Positions 22,115-30,324 of a stretch of 49,218 nt of DNA are shown here, in pieces. The DNA lies in contig JAUVZX010000005.1 in the NCBI GenBank assembly GCA_030602345.1, forward strand, positions 1 through 49,218, read 5' to 3'. Position 1 is the first letter of the stretch; every line of letters begins with the position of its first letter. The notes beneath the pieces were generated by a model. The model ran no database searches. It was given only the letters and a program-made list of their open reading frames with translations, and was not told the DNA's origin. Both the position numbers and the translations under genes were made by a program. This DNA comes from Bacilli bacterium. Lineage in GTDB: Bacteria > Bacillota_I > Bacilli_A > RF39 > UBA660.

Positions 22115-23582
22115 AACTTTAGTAATGGACTATTACCAATTAACAATGGCGTATTCATACTTTATGAATGGCAAATGTGATGAAGTAGCATACTTTGATA
22201 TGTTTTATCGCAAAAACCCTGATAAGGGTGGATATGTTATTTCAGCAGGACTAGATGAAGTAATTGAGTATGTTAAAAATTTCAAGTTTAGTGAAAGCGA
22301 TATTGAAGCTTTAAGAAGTAAAAATCATTTTTCGGAAGAGTTTTTAACTTATTTATCTAACTTAAAATTCACAGGAGATATATATGCAGTTGAAGACGGA
22401 ACAATTGTTTTTCCAAACGAACCCTTAATTACGGTTAAAGCTAATATAATTGAAGCGCAGTTATTAGAAACAGCTTTATTACTGCATAAAAACTTTGCTA
22501 ACTTAATTACAACTAAAGCAAGTAGAATGAAATTTGCGGCAGGAGATTTAAATATTGTAGAGTTTGGTACAAGAAGAGCCCATGAAGTAGATGCTGCAGT
22601 TAAAGGAGCAAAATATGCTTATTTAGGAGGAGCAGTAGGTAGTTCTTGTGTTCAAGCTTACAAAGAATATGGTGTTCCTGCATTTGGAACGATGGCCCAC
22701 AGCTATATTGAATCATTTGATTCAGAATATGAAGCTTTCTTAACGTATGCTAAAACATTTCCTAATAACACTATTTTATTACTAGATACTTATGACACTG
22801 TTAGAAGTGGAGTAGAAAATGCTATTAAAGTAGCTAAAGAATACTTAATTCCTAATGGTTATACTTTAAAAGGCGTCAGATTAGACAGTGGGGACTTAGC
22901 GTACTTGTCTAAAAAAGTAAGAGCTAAATTAAATGAAGCGGGATTATTTGAAACTAAGATATTAGCATCTAATTCATTAGATGAAAGACTTATTTCATCG
23001 TTAATTAAAGAGGGTGCTCAAATAGATATATTTGGTGTAGGAGAAAACTTAATTACTGCTAAATCTGATCCAGTAATTGGAGGAGTGTATAAACTAGTCG
23101 GAATAGAAAAAGATAATGTTATTATTCCTAAAATAAAATTATCGGATAATGTTGGGAAATTAACTAATCCTGGGCATAAAAAGTTGTATCGTTTTTATGA
23201 TAAAAATACCAATTATGCTATGGGAGATGTTATTGCCTTAGCAGAAGAAAAAATAAATCAAGATGAATATACTTTGATAGATGAATCAGGGTGGAAGAAA
23301 AAGAGACTAACTAACTATTATGTTAAAGAATTACAAACAACGATTTTTAAAAATGGTGAATTAGTTTATAAAGTTCCAACTATCGAAGAAGTAAAAGCAA
23401 AAGTACAATATGAATTATCAACTATCTTTGAAGAGATGAAAAGATTTGATAATCCTCATTTATATATTGTCGATTTATCTACTAAATTATTAAACTTAAA
23501 GAAAGAATTATTATTTAAACATAAAGAAGAAATAGAGAGGATAAACGAAAATGGATTATCAAAAAGAATATCAAGAATTTGA
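22104..23582 (+). CDS. pncB: Nicotinate phosphoribosyltransferase
   Basis: This 492-residue enzyme joins nicotinate to PRPP with ATP help, giving nicotinate mononucleotide. Recognisable segments are the N-terminal DYYQLTMAYSYF, the 'VEFGTRRAHEVDA' region and LGGAVGSSCVQA near residues 170-185, and LDSGDLAYLSKK in the barrel. Length is normal for the bacterial family. AAGGAG precedes the ATG, which lies inside pncA. It uses nicotinate from pncA and PRPP, possibly from the gene at 24854. Confidence 0.95.
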   Translation: MENKTLVMDYYQLTMAYSYFMNGKCDEVAYFDMFYRKNPDKGGYVISAGLDEVIEYVKNFKFSESDIEALRSKNHFSEEFLTYLSNLKFTGDIYAVEDGTIVFPNEPLITVKANIIEAQLLETALLLHKNFANLITTKASRMKFAAGDLNIVEFGTRRAHEVDAAVKGAKYAYLGGAVGSSCVQAYKEYGVPAFGTMAHSYIESFDSEYEAFLTYAKTFPNNTILLLDTYDTVRSGVENAIKVAKEYLIPNGYTLKGVRLDSGDLAYLSKKVRAKLNEAGLFETKILASNSLDERLISSLIKEGAQIDIFGVGENLITAKSDPVIGGVYKLVGIEKDNVIIPKIKLSDNVGKLTNPGHKKLYRFYDKNTNYAMGDVIALAEEKINQDEYTLIDESGWKKKRLTNYYVKELQTTIFKNGELVYKVPTIEEVKAKVQYELSTIFEEMKRFDNPHLYIVDLSTKLLNLKKELLFKHKEEIERINENGLSKRISRI

Positions 23583-24120
23583 GGTTATTAAAGAAAAAGA
23601 AATATCTAGGGTAAAGGGAGATTTTATTGACATCATTAAAAGTGAATTTGTTTTAAACAATGGCATTATTTTAACAAGAGAAGAAATAACTAAAAACAGT
23701 AATAATTCTAATGCTGTCATAATACTACCAATTACGAAAGAAAAAGAAGTAATTTTAGTTATGCAACCAAGAGTATTAAAAACAGGAATTGCTTTAGAAT
23801 TACCAGCAGGATATATTGATGAAGATGAAACATCTTTAGAAGCTGCTAAAAGAGAATTATTGGAGGAAACCGGATATACTTCAGAATCGTTTTTAAAGCT
23901 ATTTTCTTATTATCAAGACCAAGGGTGTTCTAGAGTCAAAAACGATTGTTATTTAGCCTTAGATTGCTTTAAAAAAGGTGATTTACATCTGGATCCTGAT
24001 GAACACATTAAATTATTTAAAGAAACATTAACTAAAGTATATGAATTAATGGAAGAAGGCATTATTAATGATGCGGGATCAGTCATAACACTAGAGAAAG
24101 CAAGAGGTAAAGTAAAATGA
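23551..24120 (+). CDS. Nudix hydrolase, ADP-ribose pyrophosphatase-like
   Basis: This 189-residue enzyme has a Nudix box at residues 87-109 (GYIDEDETSLEAAKRELLEE). The segment ALELPAGYID just ahead is typical of ADP-ribose pyrophosphatases, which split ADP-ribose to AMP and ribose-5-phosphate. Its start lies 32 bp inside pncB with AGAGAGG upstream. In this operon it would clear ADP-ribose made when NAD is consumed and return ribose-5-phosphate for PRPP synthesis. Activity on NADH or another dinucleotide cannot be excluded. Confidence 0.85.
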   Translation: MDYQKEYQEFEVIKEKEISRVKGDFIDIIKSEFVLNNGIILTREEITKNSNNSNAVIILPITKEKEVILVMQPRVLKTGIALELPAGYIDEDETSLEAAKRELLEETGYTSESFLKLFSYYQDQGCSRVKNDCYLALDCFKKGDLHLDPDEHIKLFKETLTKVYELMEEGIINDAGSVITLEKARGKVK

Positions 24121-24854
24121 ATGCAGAATTAGAAACAAAAAGAATAATAAAGTTTATTCAAGAATATTTTAATCAACATAATTTAAAAGGAGTAGTACTT
24201 GGCATCAGTGGTGGTAAAGACAGTGCAGTTGTCGCAGGATTATTCTCACTAGCTTTAGGCAGTGAAAATGTCTTTGGAGTAACTCTTCCGTGTCATTCGA
24301 AAGAAGAAGACAAAATAGATGCTAAACTAATTAGTGATTACTATGGATTCAAATTATATAATCTTGATTTAACTAGAGTTTTTGATACTTTTAAAGAAGA
24401 ATTCAATCATATTAATATAGAAACTTTAAAAGACTCAGATATCAATTTAAAACCAAGACTAAGAATGGCCTCAGTATACTATTTAGCTCAAGCATTAAGT
24501 AGTTTTCATAATGAAAGATATATAGTCGCAGGAACATCTAATTTATCCGAATCATATGTAGGTTACTTCACTAAAGGAGGAGATAATGTCTCAGATATAA
24601 GTGTCTTAGGAAACTTAACAGTTAGTGAAGTAATTAAAATAGGAGAATACATCAAAGTACCTGAAAAAGTACTATATAAATCACCAAGTGACGGTATATC
24701 AGGAATGACTGATGAAGAAAAAATAAAAGTTACATATGATGAAATAGAAAGACACATAAAAGGAGAAAAAACTCCTAACCATGAACGAATAATGTACTTA
24801 CATAATAGTACTCGTCATAAATTTAAAGTACCTACTTATGAAAAGAGTAACTAA
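24117..24854 (+). CDS. nadE: NAD synthetase, ammonia-dependent
   Basis: This 245-residue enzyme amidates nicotinate adenine dinucleotide to NAD. The PP-loop SGGKDS is at residues 31-36. Conserved downstream segments are RLRMASVYYLAQ, AGTSNLSESYVGYFTKGGD and KSPSDGISGMTDEEK. No glutaminase domain is present, so ammonia is the nitrogen donor. It overlaps its neighbours by 4 bp and 1 bp and is co-translated. Confidence 0.95.
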   Translation: MNAELETKRIIKFIQEYFNQHNLKGVVLGISGGKDSAVVAGLFSLALGSENVFGVTLPCHSKEEDKIDAKLISDYYGFKLYNLDLTRVFDTFKEEFNHINIETLKDSDINLKPRLRMASVYYLAQALSSFHNERYIVAGTSNLSESYVGYFTKGGDNVSDISVLGNLTVSEVIKIGEYIKVPEKVLYKSPSDGISGMTDEEKIKVTYDEIERHIKGEKTPNHERIMYLHNSTRHKFKVPTYEKSN

Positions 24855-25648
24855 TGATAATACTAAATGAAAAAGAAATTAAAATAGAAAAATTTCCTAA
24901 CAATGAAATTAGAATTAGAAATATTATTAATTTAATTAAAGAACAAAATCTAATTGAATTTAAATATGAAAACTCAGATGATTTAATAAGTTTGTTATTT
25001 ATAAAATCTAAAATAGATGACTTACAAAAAGAAACTAATTTATATATAAGATATATGCCCTATAGTAGGATGGACAGAGAATTTGAAAACGACTTATTCT
25101 TACTTAAATATATAGCAAGTTATATTAATAATTTAAACTTCAATAAAGTATTTATATTAGAACCTCACTCTAAAGAAACCGAAAAATTAATTAATAATAT
25201 TCATCCCATCTATATTATGGAAGACTTTATTAAACAAGTAAAAAGTTATATTAATGAAGAAAACATTCAAATAATCTTCCCTGATGAAGGATCATTCAAA
25301 AGATATAACTATAACTTTGATAACTATGTTGTTTTTAGAAAAAGAAGAAATGAAGAAACAACTAACATTGAGTTATTAGAAATTCAAGAAGGAAAAATAA
25401 AACCCAATACTAAAGCTATCATAATTGATGATCTATGTTCGACAGGAAATACCTGCAATAAGGTAGCTAAAATACTAAAAGCTAATAAAGTAAAAGAAGT
25501 ATATGTACTTGCAGTGCATACCGAAAACCAAGTAATTAACAAAGACATCATCAAAGAAGACTACGTTGATCAAATATTTACTACTAATTCTTTATTAACT
25601 AAGAAACACAAAAAAATAAGAATATTAAATTTTAATATTACAAACTAA
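24854..25648 (+). CDS. PRPP-synthetase-like protein
   Basis: This 264-residue protein resembles ribose-phosphate pyrophosphokinase. It has an F-x-N-x-E-I segment near residues 14-19, the 'YSRMDREF' counterpart of the RQDR region at 70-77, EPHSKETEKL at 103-112, and a PRPP loop IIIDDLCSTGNT at 189-200. It is shorter than housekeeping Prs (about 310-320 residues) and divergent. In an NAD operon it would supply PRPP to pncB. Phage Adps enzymes, which make ADP-ribose pyrophosphate for NAD rebuilding, belong to the same superfamily, so an ADP-ribose substrate is an alternative worth keeping. Confidence 0.8.
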   Translation: MIILNEKEIKIEKFPNNEIRIRNIINLIKEQNLIEFKYENSDDLISLLFIKSKIDDLQKETNLYIRYMPYSRMDREFENDLFLLKYIASYINNLNFNKVFILEPHSKETEKLINNIHPIYIMEDFIKQVKSYINEENIQIIFPDEGSFKRYNYNFDNYVVFRKRRNEETTNIELLEIQEGKIKPNTKAIIIDDLCSTGNTCNKVAKILKANKVKEVYVLAVHTENQVINKDIIKEDYVDQIFTTNSLLTKKHKKIRILNFNITN

Positions 25649-25691
25649 ATATATACAAAAAAGATACATTTAATTTACGCAAGGAGAAAAA

Positions 25692-26369
25692 ATGATAAAA
25701 ATATTAACAAAATTAACAAAATTTGAACTATCTTTAATATTGGTAATATCGATTATTAATATTATATCTTTATTCATATTTGATGACGTTAACCTAATTG
25801 GATTTATATCTTTAATAACAGGAGTGCTATGTGTGGTTATGACTGCTAAAGGACATATCAGCTGTTACTACTGGGGAATAATCAATATTGCAACTTATAT
25901 TTATATTGCATACATGTCATCATTTTATGGTGAAGTTATGCTAAATGGATTATATTATTTACCAATGCAATTTATTGGCATATATTTATGGAAAAAAGAC
26001 CTTAAAGGTGATACAGGCATTATTAGGGCAAAAGAAATGACAAGAAAACAATTAATTATATTAGGATTAATAAGTGTTACCTTAATATTTGGATACTCTT
26101 ATGTTTTAGAACTACTACAAGGTAATTTACCTCTAGCAGACTCTACATCAACTGTATTATCAGTTATAGCAATGTTTTTAACAGTTAAACTATATAAAGA
26201 ACAATGGTTACTATGGATAATTGTTAACATTGTCAGTATCTATATGTGGACTATTGCAATGTTTCAAGGAGAACAAAATAGTATCTTAATGATCGTTATG
26301 TGGTCGGCTTATTTAGTAAACGCTTTCTATGGATATTATAATTGGAAGAGGTTAGCTAAAAATGCATAA
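25692..26369 (+). CDS. pnuC: Nicotinamide riboside transporter, PnuC family
   Basis: This 225-residue integral membrane protein has about seven helices. It contains the PnuC features WGIINIATYIYIAY, FYGEVMLNGLYYLPMQFIG with YLWKK after it, and a C-terminal 'QWLLWIIVNIVSIYMW' segment. It imports ribosylnicotinamide, which is phosphorylated and adenylylated by the next gene's product. AAGGAG precedes the ATG. Its stop overlaps nadR by 8 bp. Confidence 0.93.
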   Translation: MIKILTKLTKFELSLILVISIINIISLFIFDDVNLIGFISLITGVLCVVMTAKGHISCYYWGIINIATYIYIAYMSSFYGEVMLNGLYYLPMQFIGIYLWKKDLKGDTGIIRAKEMTRKQLIILGLISVTLIFGYSYVLELLQGNLPLADSTSTVLSVIAMFLTVKLYKEQWLLWIIVNIVSIYMWTIAMFQGEQNSILMIVMWSAYLVNAFYGYYNWKRLAKNA

Positions 26370-27348
26370 AATAGGAATGTATGGAGGAAGCTTTAATCCT
26401 GTTCATTTAGGACATGTAAACGCTATTATTGAAGCTAGTTCGATGTGTGAAAAACTTTATGTTGCACTATCTTCAACTCCCAATGATGATATTCCATATC
26501 AAGAAAGGTACATGTGGTTAAAACAAATAACTAAAAATATGGAAAATGTAGAAGTAATTCATGTGATGGATGAAAGTATTAACAAACAAGAATATAATTG
26601 GCAAAAAGGTAAAGAGGATATTCAAAATATCATTAATGATAAGATTGATGTTGCTTTTGCAGGAAGTGACTATCAAGGAAAAAATATCTTTGAAAACTTA
26701 TATGAAAAAGTACACTATTTTGATCGAAAAGAGATAGATATTTCATCAACACAAATTAGAAATAATCCCTTTAAATACTATGATTATCTACCTGATGTAG
26801 TTAAACCATATTATACTAAAAAAGTTGTTATAATCGGAACCGAAAGCTGTGGTAAATCAACCCTTGTTAGAAACTTAGCCAATGCTTTTAACACCGTCTA
26901 TGTTGAAGAAGTGGGAAGAGACATATGTGATGAAGCAGGAGGCATTGATAATATGCAACCAAAACACTTTGTTGAAATACTATTTAGACATAAACTAAGA
27001 GAATTAGAATTAATTAAAAAAGCTAATAAAGTATTATTCATTGATACAGAAGCTTTAGTAACCCTCTATTATTATCGACTATTATTCAAAGAAGATAGAA
27101 CATTTGAAGATTTAGTTAACTCAATCGTTGAAACTAATAAATATGATAAATATATATTCTTAGAACCTGATGTTAAATGGGTCCAAGATGGCACTAGAAC
27201 ATACGGTGAAGAAGAAGTAAGAAAAGCTAATAACGATAAGTTAAAAGCAATGTTTGATGAACATAATATTAACTATGAAACTATCAATGGTAATTATCAA
27301 GAACGATATGTTAAAACAAAAAAAATAATTAATGATATAATAAGGTAA
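26362..27348 (+). CDS. nadR: Bifunctional NMN adenylyltransferase / ribosylnicotinamide kinase
   Basis: This 328-residue two-domain enzyme has an adenylyltransferase domain (1-150) with GGSFNPVHLGH at residues 8-18 and ISSTQIR at 127-133. The kinase domain (154-328) has Walker A GTESCGKST at 159-167. It converts ribosylnicotinamide to NMN and then NAD. The N-terminal DNA-binding domain of enterobacterial NadR is absent, as expected outside that group. It is coupled to pnuC by an overlap. Whether it also adenylylates nicotinate mononucleotide from pncB is not known. Confidence 0.95.
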   Translation: MHKIGMYGGSFNPVHLGHVNAIIEASSMCEKLYVALSSTPNDDIPYQERYMWLKQITKNMENVEVIHVMDESINKQEYNWQKGKEDIQNIINDKIDVAFAGSDYQGKNIFENLYEKVHYFDRKEIDISSTQIRNNPFKYYDYLPDVVKPYYTKKVVIIGTESCGKSTLVRNLANAFNTVYVEEVGRDICDEAGGIDNMQPKHFVEILFRHKLRELELIKKANKVLFIDTEALVTLYYYRLLFKEDRTFEDLVNSIVETNKYDKYIFLEPDVKWVQDGTRTYGEEEVRKANNDKLKAMFDEHNINYETINGNYQERYVKTKKIINDIIR

Positions 27349-27357
27349 GAGGTGCTT

Positions 27358-28152
27358 ATGAAAGAATATAAAAATGAACAAGAATTTTTAAAAGACTATG
27401 ATGCTTCTATCTTTGAAAAGCCATCAGTAACAACTGATATTGTTGTTTTCTCTGTTTCAGAATCAAAAGAAGATAACTATCGAAAACTAACTTCTAAAAA
27501 GATAAGTGTATTATTAGTAAAAAGAGACACTTTCCCTTTTAAAGATAAATGGTGCCTACCTGGTGGATTTATCAAAATGGATGAGACAACAGACGAGTCG
27601 TCTAAAAGAATCTTAGAACATGAAACCAATATTAAAGAATTATATTTAGAACAACTATATACTTTCAGTGATTTAAACAGAGACCCAAGAACTAGAGTAT
27701 TAAGTGTCTCATATGTAGCACTAGTAGATCAAAGTAAATACAGTGAAATAAGCGAAAAAGCCAGATGGTTTGATTTATATGTCGATATTAATGAGAACAC
27801 TTATAGCTTTACTCTTTGCTCAAAAGAAGATAAATTAACATTTGTATTAGAAAAACAAGAAGATAAATTTATAACTATCAAAAATAATGACTTAGCATTC
27901 GATCATCCGGAAGTGATTGGACTTGGATTACAAAGAATTAAAAATAAAATTGAATATACTGATATAGCATTCAGTTTGATGCCAAAATACTTCACTCTAG
28001 GAGAATTACAACAAGTCTATGAAGTTATTTTAGGCAAAAAATTACTAGATCCAGCTTTTAGAAGAATAATAAGTCATAAAGTCAAAAAAACCAACAAAGT
28101 AAAAACAGGAGTAGGTCATAGACCATCTGTTTTATATCAATTCAAAAAATAA
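27358..28152 (+). CDS. nrtR: NrtR-type Nudix-related transcriptional regulator
   Basis: This 264-residue protein has an N-terminal Nudix-like sensor domain and a C-terminal winged helix, the architecture of the NrtR regulators of NAD metabolism that respond to ADP-ribose or related compounds. WCLPGGFIKMDETTDESSKR is a degenerate Nudix box, since its ILEHETN lacks the canonical EExG, so it probably binds without cleaving. The tail 'FTLGELQQVYEVILGKKLLDPAFRR...' is the HTH. The ATG at 27358 has AAGAGG just before. It likely controls the operon through the palindromes at 21443-21507. Confidence 0.9.
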   Translation: MKEYKNEQEFLKDYDASIFEKPSVTTDIVVFSVSESKEDNYRKLTSKKISVLLVKRDTFPFKDKWCLPGGFIKMDETTDESSKRILEHETNIKELYLEQLYTFSDLNRDPRTRVLSVSYVALVDQSKYSEISEKARWFDLYVDINENTYSFTLCSKEDKLTFVLEKQEDKFITIKNNDLAFDHPEVIGLGLQRIKNKIEYTDIAFSLMPKYFTLGELQQVYEVILGKKLLDPAFRRIISHKVKKTNKVKTGVGHRPSVLYQFKK

Positions 28153-28173
28153 ACTAGCCTAGTTTATTTTTTT
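28148..28173 (+). terminator. Terminator of the NAD operon
   Basis: AATAAACTAG (28148-28157) pairs with CTAGTTTATT (28159-28168), a long stem with a T-run. A few inner pairs must open to form the loop. Confidence 0.75.
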
Positions 28174-28197
28174 GTTATAATAAGTTTAGGAGAAGTT

Positions 28198-28752
28198 ATG
28201 AGTAAGATTAGCAACTGTTTTAAATTATTAGAAATATTATCAAGTGGTAGAAAATATTCGACTAAGGAATTATCGGACTTATTAGAAGTAAATTCTAGAA
28301 TGATTAGGTATTATATTGAAGAATTAGAAAAATCAGGAATATATGTATCTTCTATATTAGGAAAATATGGAGGCTATTATCTAGATTATGATTATGTTTT
28401 ACCAACGAGAGGCTTATCTAAAGAAGAAATATCTATTTTAGAAGAAAACACTAATGAAGAAGGACTTAGAATAATTGATAAATTAAAGTCAATGAATGAG
28501 AATAAAGTCATTATTAAAGAGTTAGAAGAAATATATAACAAGTTATCTTTAGGAATTAAAAATTCTTTAAAAGTAAAAATAATTTATACCTCATCTAAAG
28601 GATCGGTAAGAAGTAGAATAATTCATCCAGAAGCTTTATATAACAATAATAATACGTGGTATGTATCAGCATACTGTGAATATAAACAAGCGATTAGAAG
28701 ATTTAGACTAAAATCGATTAGTAGTATTGTGTTATTAGAAGAAAAGTTTTAA
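28198..28752 (+). CDS. HTH/WYL-type transcriptional regulator, short form
   Basis: This 184-residue protein has an N-terminal HTH_11-type domain (STKELSDLLEVNSRMIRYYI at about 21-40, then GKYGGYYLDYDY). Its C-terminal half keeps only the first part of a WYL sensor domain ('HPEALYNNNNTWYVSAYCEYKQAIRRFRLKSI'). Typical YafY-like proteins are about 300 residues, so the ligand-binding end is trimmed. WYL domains bind nucleic acids or nucleotides and often regulate stress or defence genes. It lies just after the NAD operon but has its own start region. Confidence 0.85.
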   Translation: MSKISNCFKLLEILSSGRKYSTKELSDLLEVNSRMIRYYIEELEKSGIYVSSILGKYGGYYLDYDYVLPTRGLSKEEISILEENTNEEGLRIIDKLKSMNENKVIIKELEEIYNKLSLGIKNSLKVKIIYTSSKGSVRSRIIHPEALYNNNNTWYVSAYCEYKQAIRRFRLKSISSIVLLEEKF

Positions 28753-28805
28753 TGTTCCATATATATTGCCTATATATGTAATATAATATTATCTAGGAGG
28801 AAATT

Positions 28806-29357
28806 ATGAAACATGAAAGATTAATGAAAGCAATTAACTATATGGCTAAGTGCCATGAAGGACAAATTAGAAAAACAAATGGATTACCTAAAAGCATACA
28901 CTTATTTGGAGTAGCGTCTATTTTATTAAAACACGACTATGATGAAGATATTGTCATCGCTGGATTATTACATGATGTAATTGAAGATACTGATCATACA
29001 ATAGAAGAAATAGAAACATTATTTGGCACTAAAGTAAAAGAATATGTTCTTTTAGAAACCGAAATAGACAAAAAATATTCTTGGAAAGAAAGAAAAGACG
29101 CTCAGATTAATAGTTTTATGAATGCTAGTAAAGAATCAAAAGCAATTGCTGCAGCAGATAAAATGCATAACATGTTATCTTTATTGGAAGATTATCAAAC
29201 TTTAAATGACTCTATGTTTGATAGTTTCAATGCTAATAAACAAGATGTTCTTTGGTACTATCGAGAAATTACAAAAGCTATAACTAATAATGTAGAAGGA
29301 CCTATATTTGATGAATTAAAAGAAATAGCTAAAGAAGTGGAGAAGTTAAATGACTAA
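28806..29357 (+). CDS. HD-domain hydrolase, RelA/SpoT hydrolase-like
   Basis: This 183-residue protein has metal ligands as in small alarmone hydrolases: His32, the HD pair His56-Asp57 in AGLLHDVIEDTD, and a later Asp in ADKMHNMLS. It may hydrolyse (p)ppGpp or another nucleotide. No synthetase domain is present. AGGAGG precedes the ATG and it overlaps the following kinase-like gene by 8 bp. A paralogue lies at 35607. Confidence 0.85.
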   Translation: MKHERLMKAINYMAKCHEGQIRKTNGLPKSIHLFGVASILLKHDYDEDIVIAGLLHDVIEDTDHTIEEIETLFGTKVKEYVLLETEIDKKYSWKERKDAQINSFMNASKESKAIAAADKMHNMLSLLEDYQTLNDSMFDSFNANKQDVLWYYREITKAITNNVEGPIFDELKEIAKEVEKLND

Positions 29358-29910
29358 AATAATTGAATTCACAGGAACTCCTGAGGCAGGTAAAACAACA
29401 ACAATCCATCTTTTAAAAGAAAAATTAGGACCGAAAGTACACGTCATTGAAGAATCTTGCGAAAACATGAAAAGCTATTTACCAAGAGGAGCTAAAGAAG
29501 AAGCATTATACATGGTTATTGCGATGATGAAAGACTATATTGAAGCTTTGTATCAAGATTATGACTATGTTTTAATTGATCGAGGATTATATGATCGTTA
29601 TTTTTGGAATAATTACTCTTATGCAAGAGGCGATATAACCAAAGAAAAGAAAGAAGAAAGAGACTCATTTATCAATCATCCTCACTTTGATTATCATGCT
29701 GATTTATTAGTAGTTTTTAAAATAGAACCAGATGAAGCTATTAGAAGAAGAGGTGGCGAAGGACGATTTGTTACTAAAGATAGATTAGAAAAATATAACC
29801 AATCATTAGAAGTATTCGCTCAAAACTTTGATAAAACAAATATATTAGAAGTAGATACTACTAATTTGAGTAAAGAAGAAGTTGTTTACAAAATATTAGA
29901 AAAAATATAA
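29350..29910 (+). CDS. P-loop nucleotide/nucleoside kinase-like protein
   Basis: This 186-residue protein has Walker A GTPEAGKTT at residues 9-17, a 'YDYVLIDRGLYDRYFW' DR[GT]xxD-like segment near 72-87, and a basic lid region IRRRGGEGR near 136-144. The layout resembles thymidylate kinases and deoxynucleoside kinases. Co-translation with the HD hydrolase suggests a shared nucleotide substrate. Identity of the substrate is unknown. Confidence 0.8.
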   Translation: MTKIIEFTGTPEAGKTTTIHLLKEKLGPKVHVIEESCENMKSYLPRGAKEEALYMVIAMMKDYIEALYQDYDYVLIDRGLYDRYFWNNYSYARGDITKEKKEERDSFINHPHFDYHADLLVVFKIEPDEAIRRRGGEGRFVTKDRLEKYNQSLEVFAQNFDKTNILEVDTTNLSKEEVVYKILEKI

Positions 29911-29941
29911 AAAAATAAAATCCGAAAACTTTTTGGAAGAT

Positions 29942-29969
29942 AAAAACATTGAACATTCAATGTTTTTAT
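29942..29969 (+). terminator. Terminator
   Basis: AAAAACATTG (29942-29951) pairs with CAATGTTTTT (29958-29967). Confidence 0.75.
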
Positions 29970-30024
29970 ATTATATTAGGAAAAAAATGAGATTTGTATT
30001 AAAATAGATATAGTAGGTGATAAT

Positions 30025-30282
30025 ATGAAAAGATGGCATTTAGAATTAAGTTGTACTGGAAAAGGTAATGATCAAGTTGGATGTGGACTTGAGAATAAGA
30101 TATATGAATCAGATATCTTTGTTACGACTGATTATTTGATTGATGAATCAATTGCATATTTCTTCACTTTTAGTTGTCCTTCATGTGGTACTAAAACAGA
30201 CATTAAAGACTATGTAATCCCTAAGGATATTAGACGTGCAAAAATAGAAGAATTTATTTATAAAAGCGTTAAAAGAAGATAA
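30025..30282 (+). CDS. Small Cys-containing protein, possible zinc binder
   Basis: This 85-residue protein has Cys at positions 10 and about 20 (SCTGKGNDQVGCGLENKI), and a CPSCG knuckle near residue 52. These four Cys could bind zinc. No family was recognised. GTAGGTGAT precedes the ATG, with an upstream promoter-like region and its own terminator. Confidence 0.65.
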   Translation: MKRWHLELSCTGKGNDQVGCGLENKIYESDIFVTTDYLIDESIAYFFTFSCPSCGTKTDIKDYVIPKDIRRAKIEEFIYKSVKRR

Positions 30283-30299
30283 TTTTGTTATCTTTTTTT
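30276..30299 (+). terminator. Terminator
   Basis: AAGATAA (30276-30282) pairs with TTATCTT (30288-30294), with T-run. It overlaps the stop codon of the preceding gene. Confidence 0.7.
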
Positions 30300-30324
30300 A
30301 TGGTATAATTTTATTGGTGATACT

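Noticed and set aside
24854-25648. Phage-type NARP1 NAD-rebuilding pair
   Set aside because: The Prs-like protein is not next to a nicotinamide-ADP-ribose transferase; the neighbours form ordinary bacterial salvage. Kept only as an alternative substrate hypothesis.
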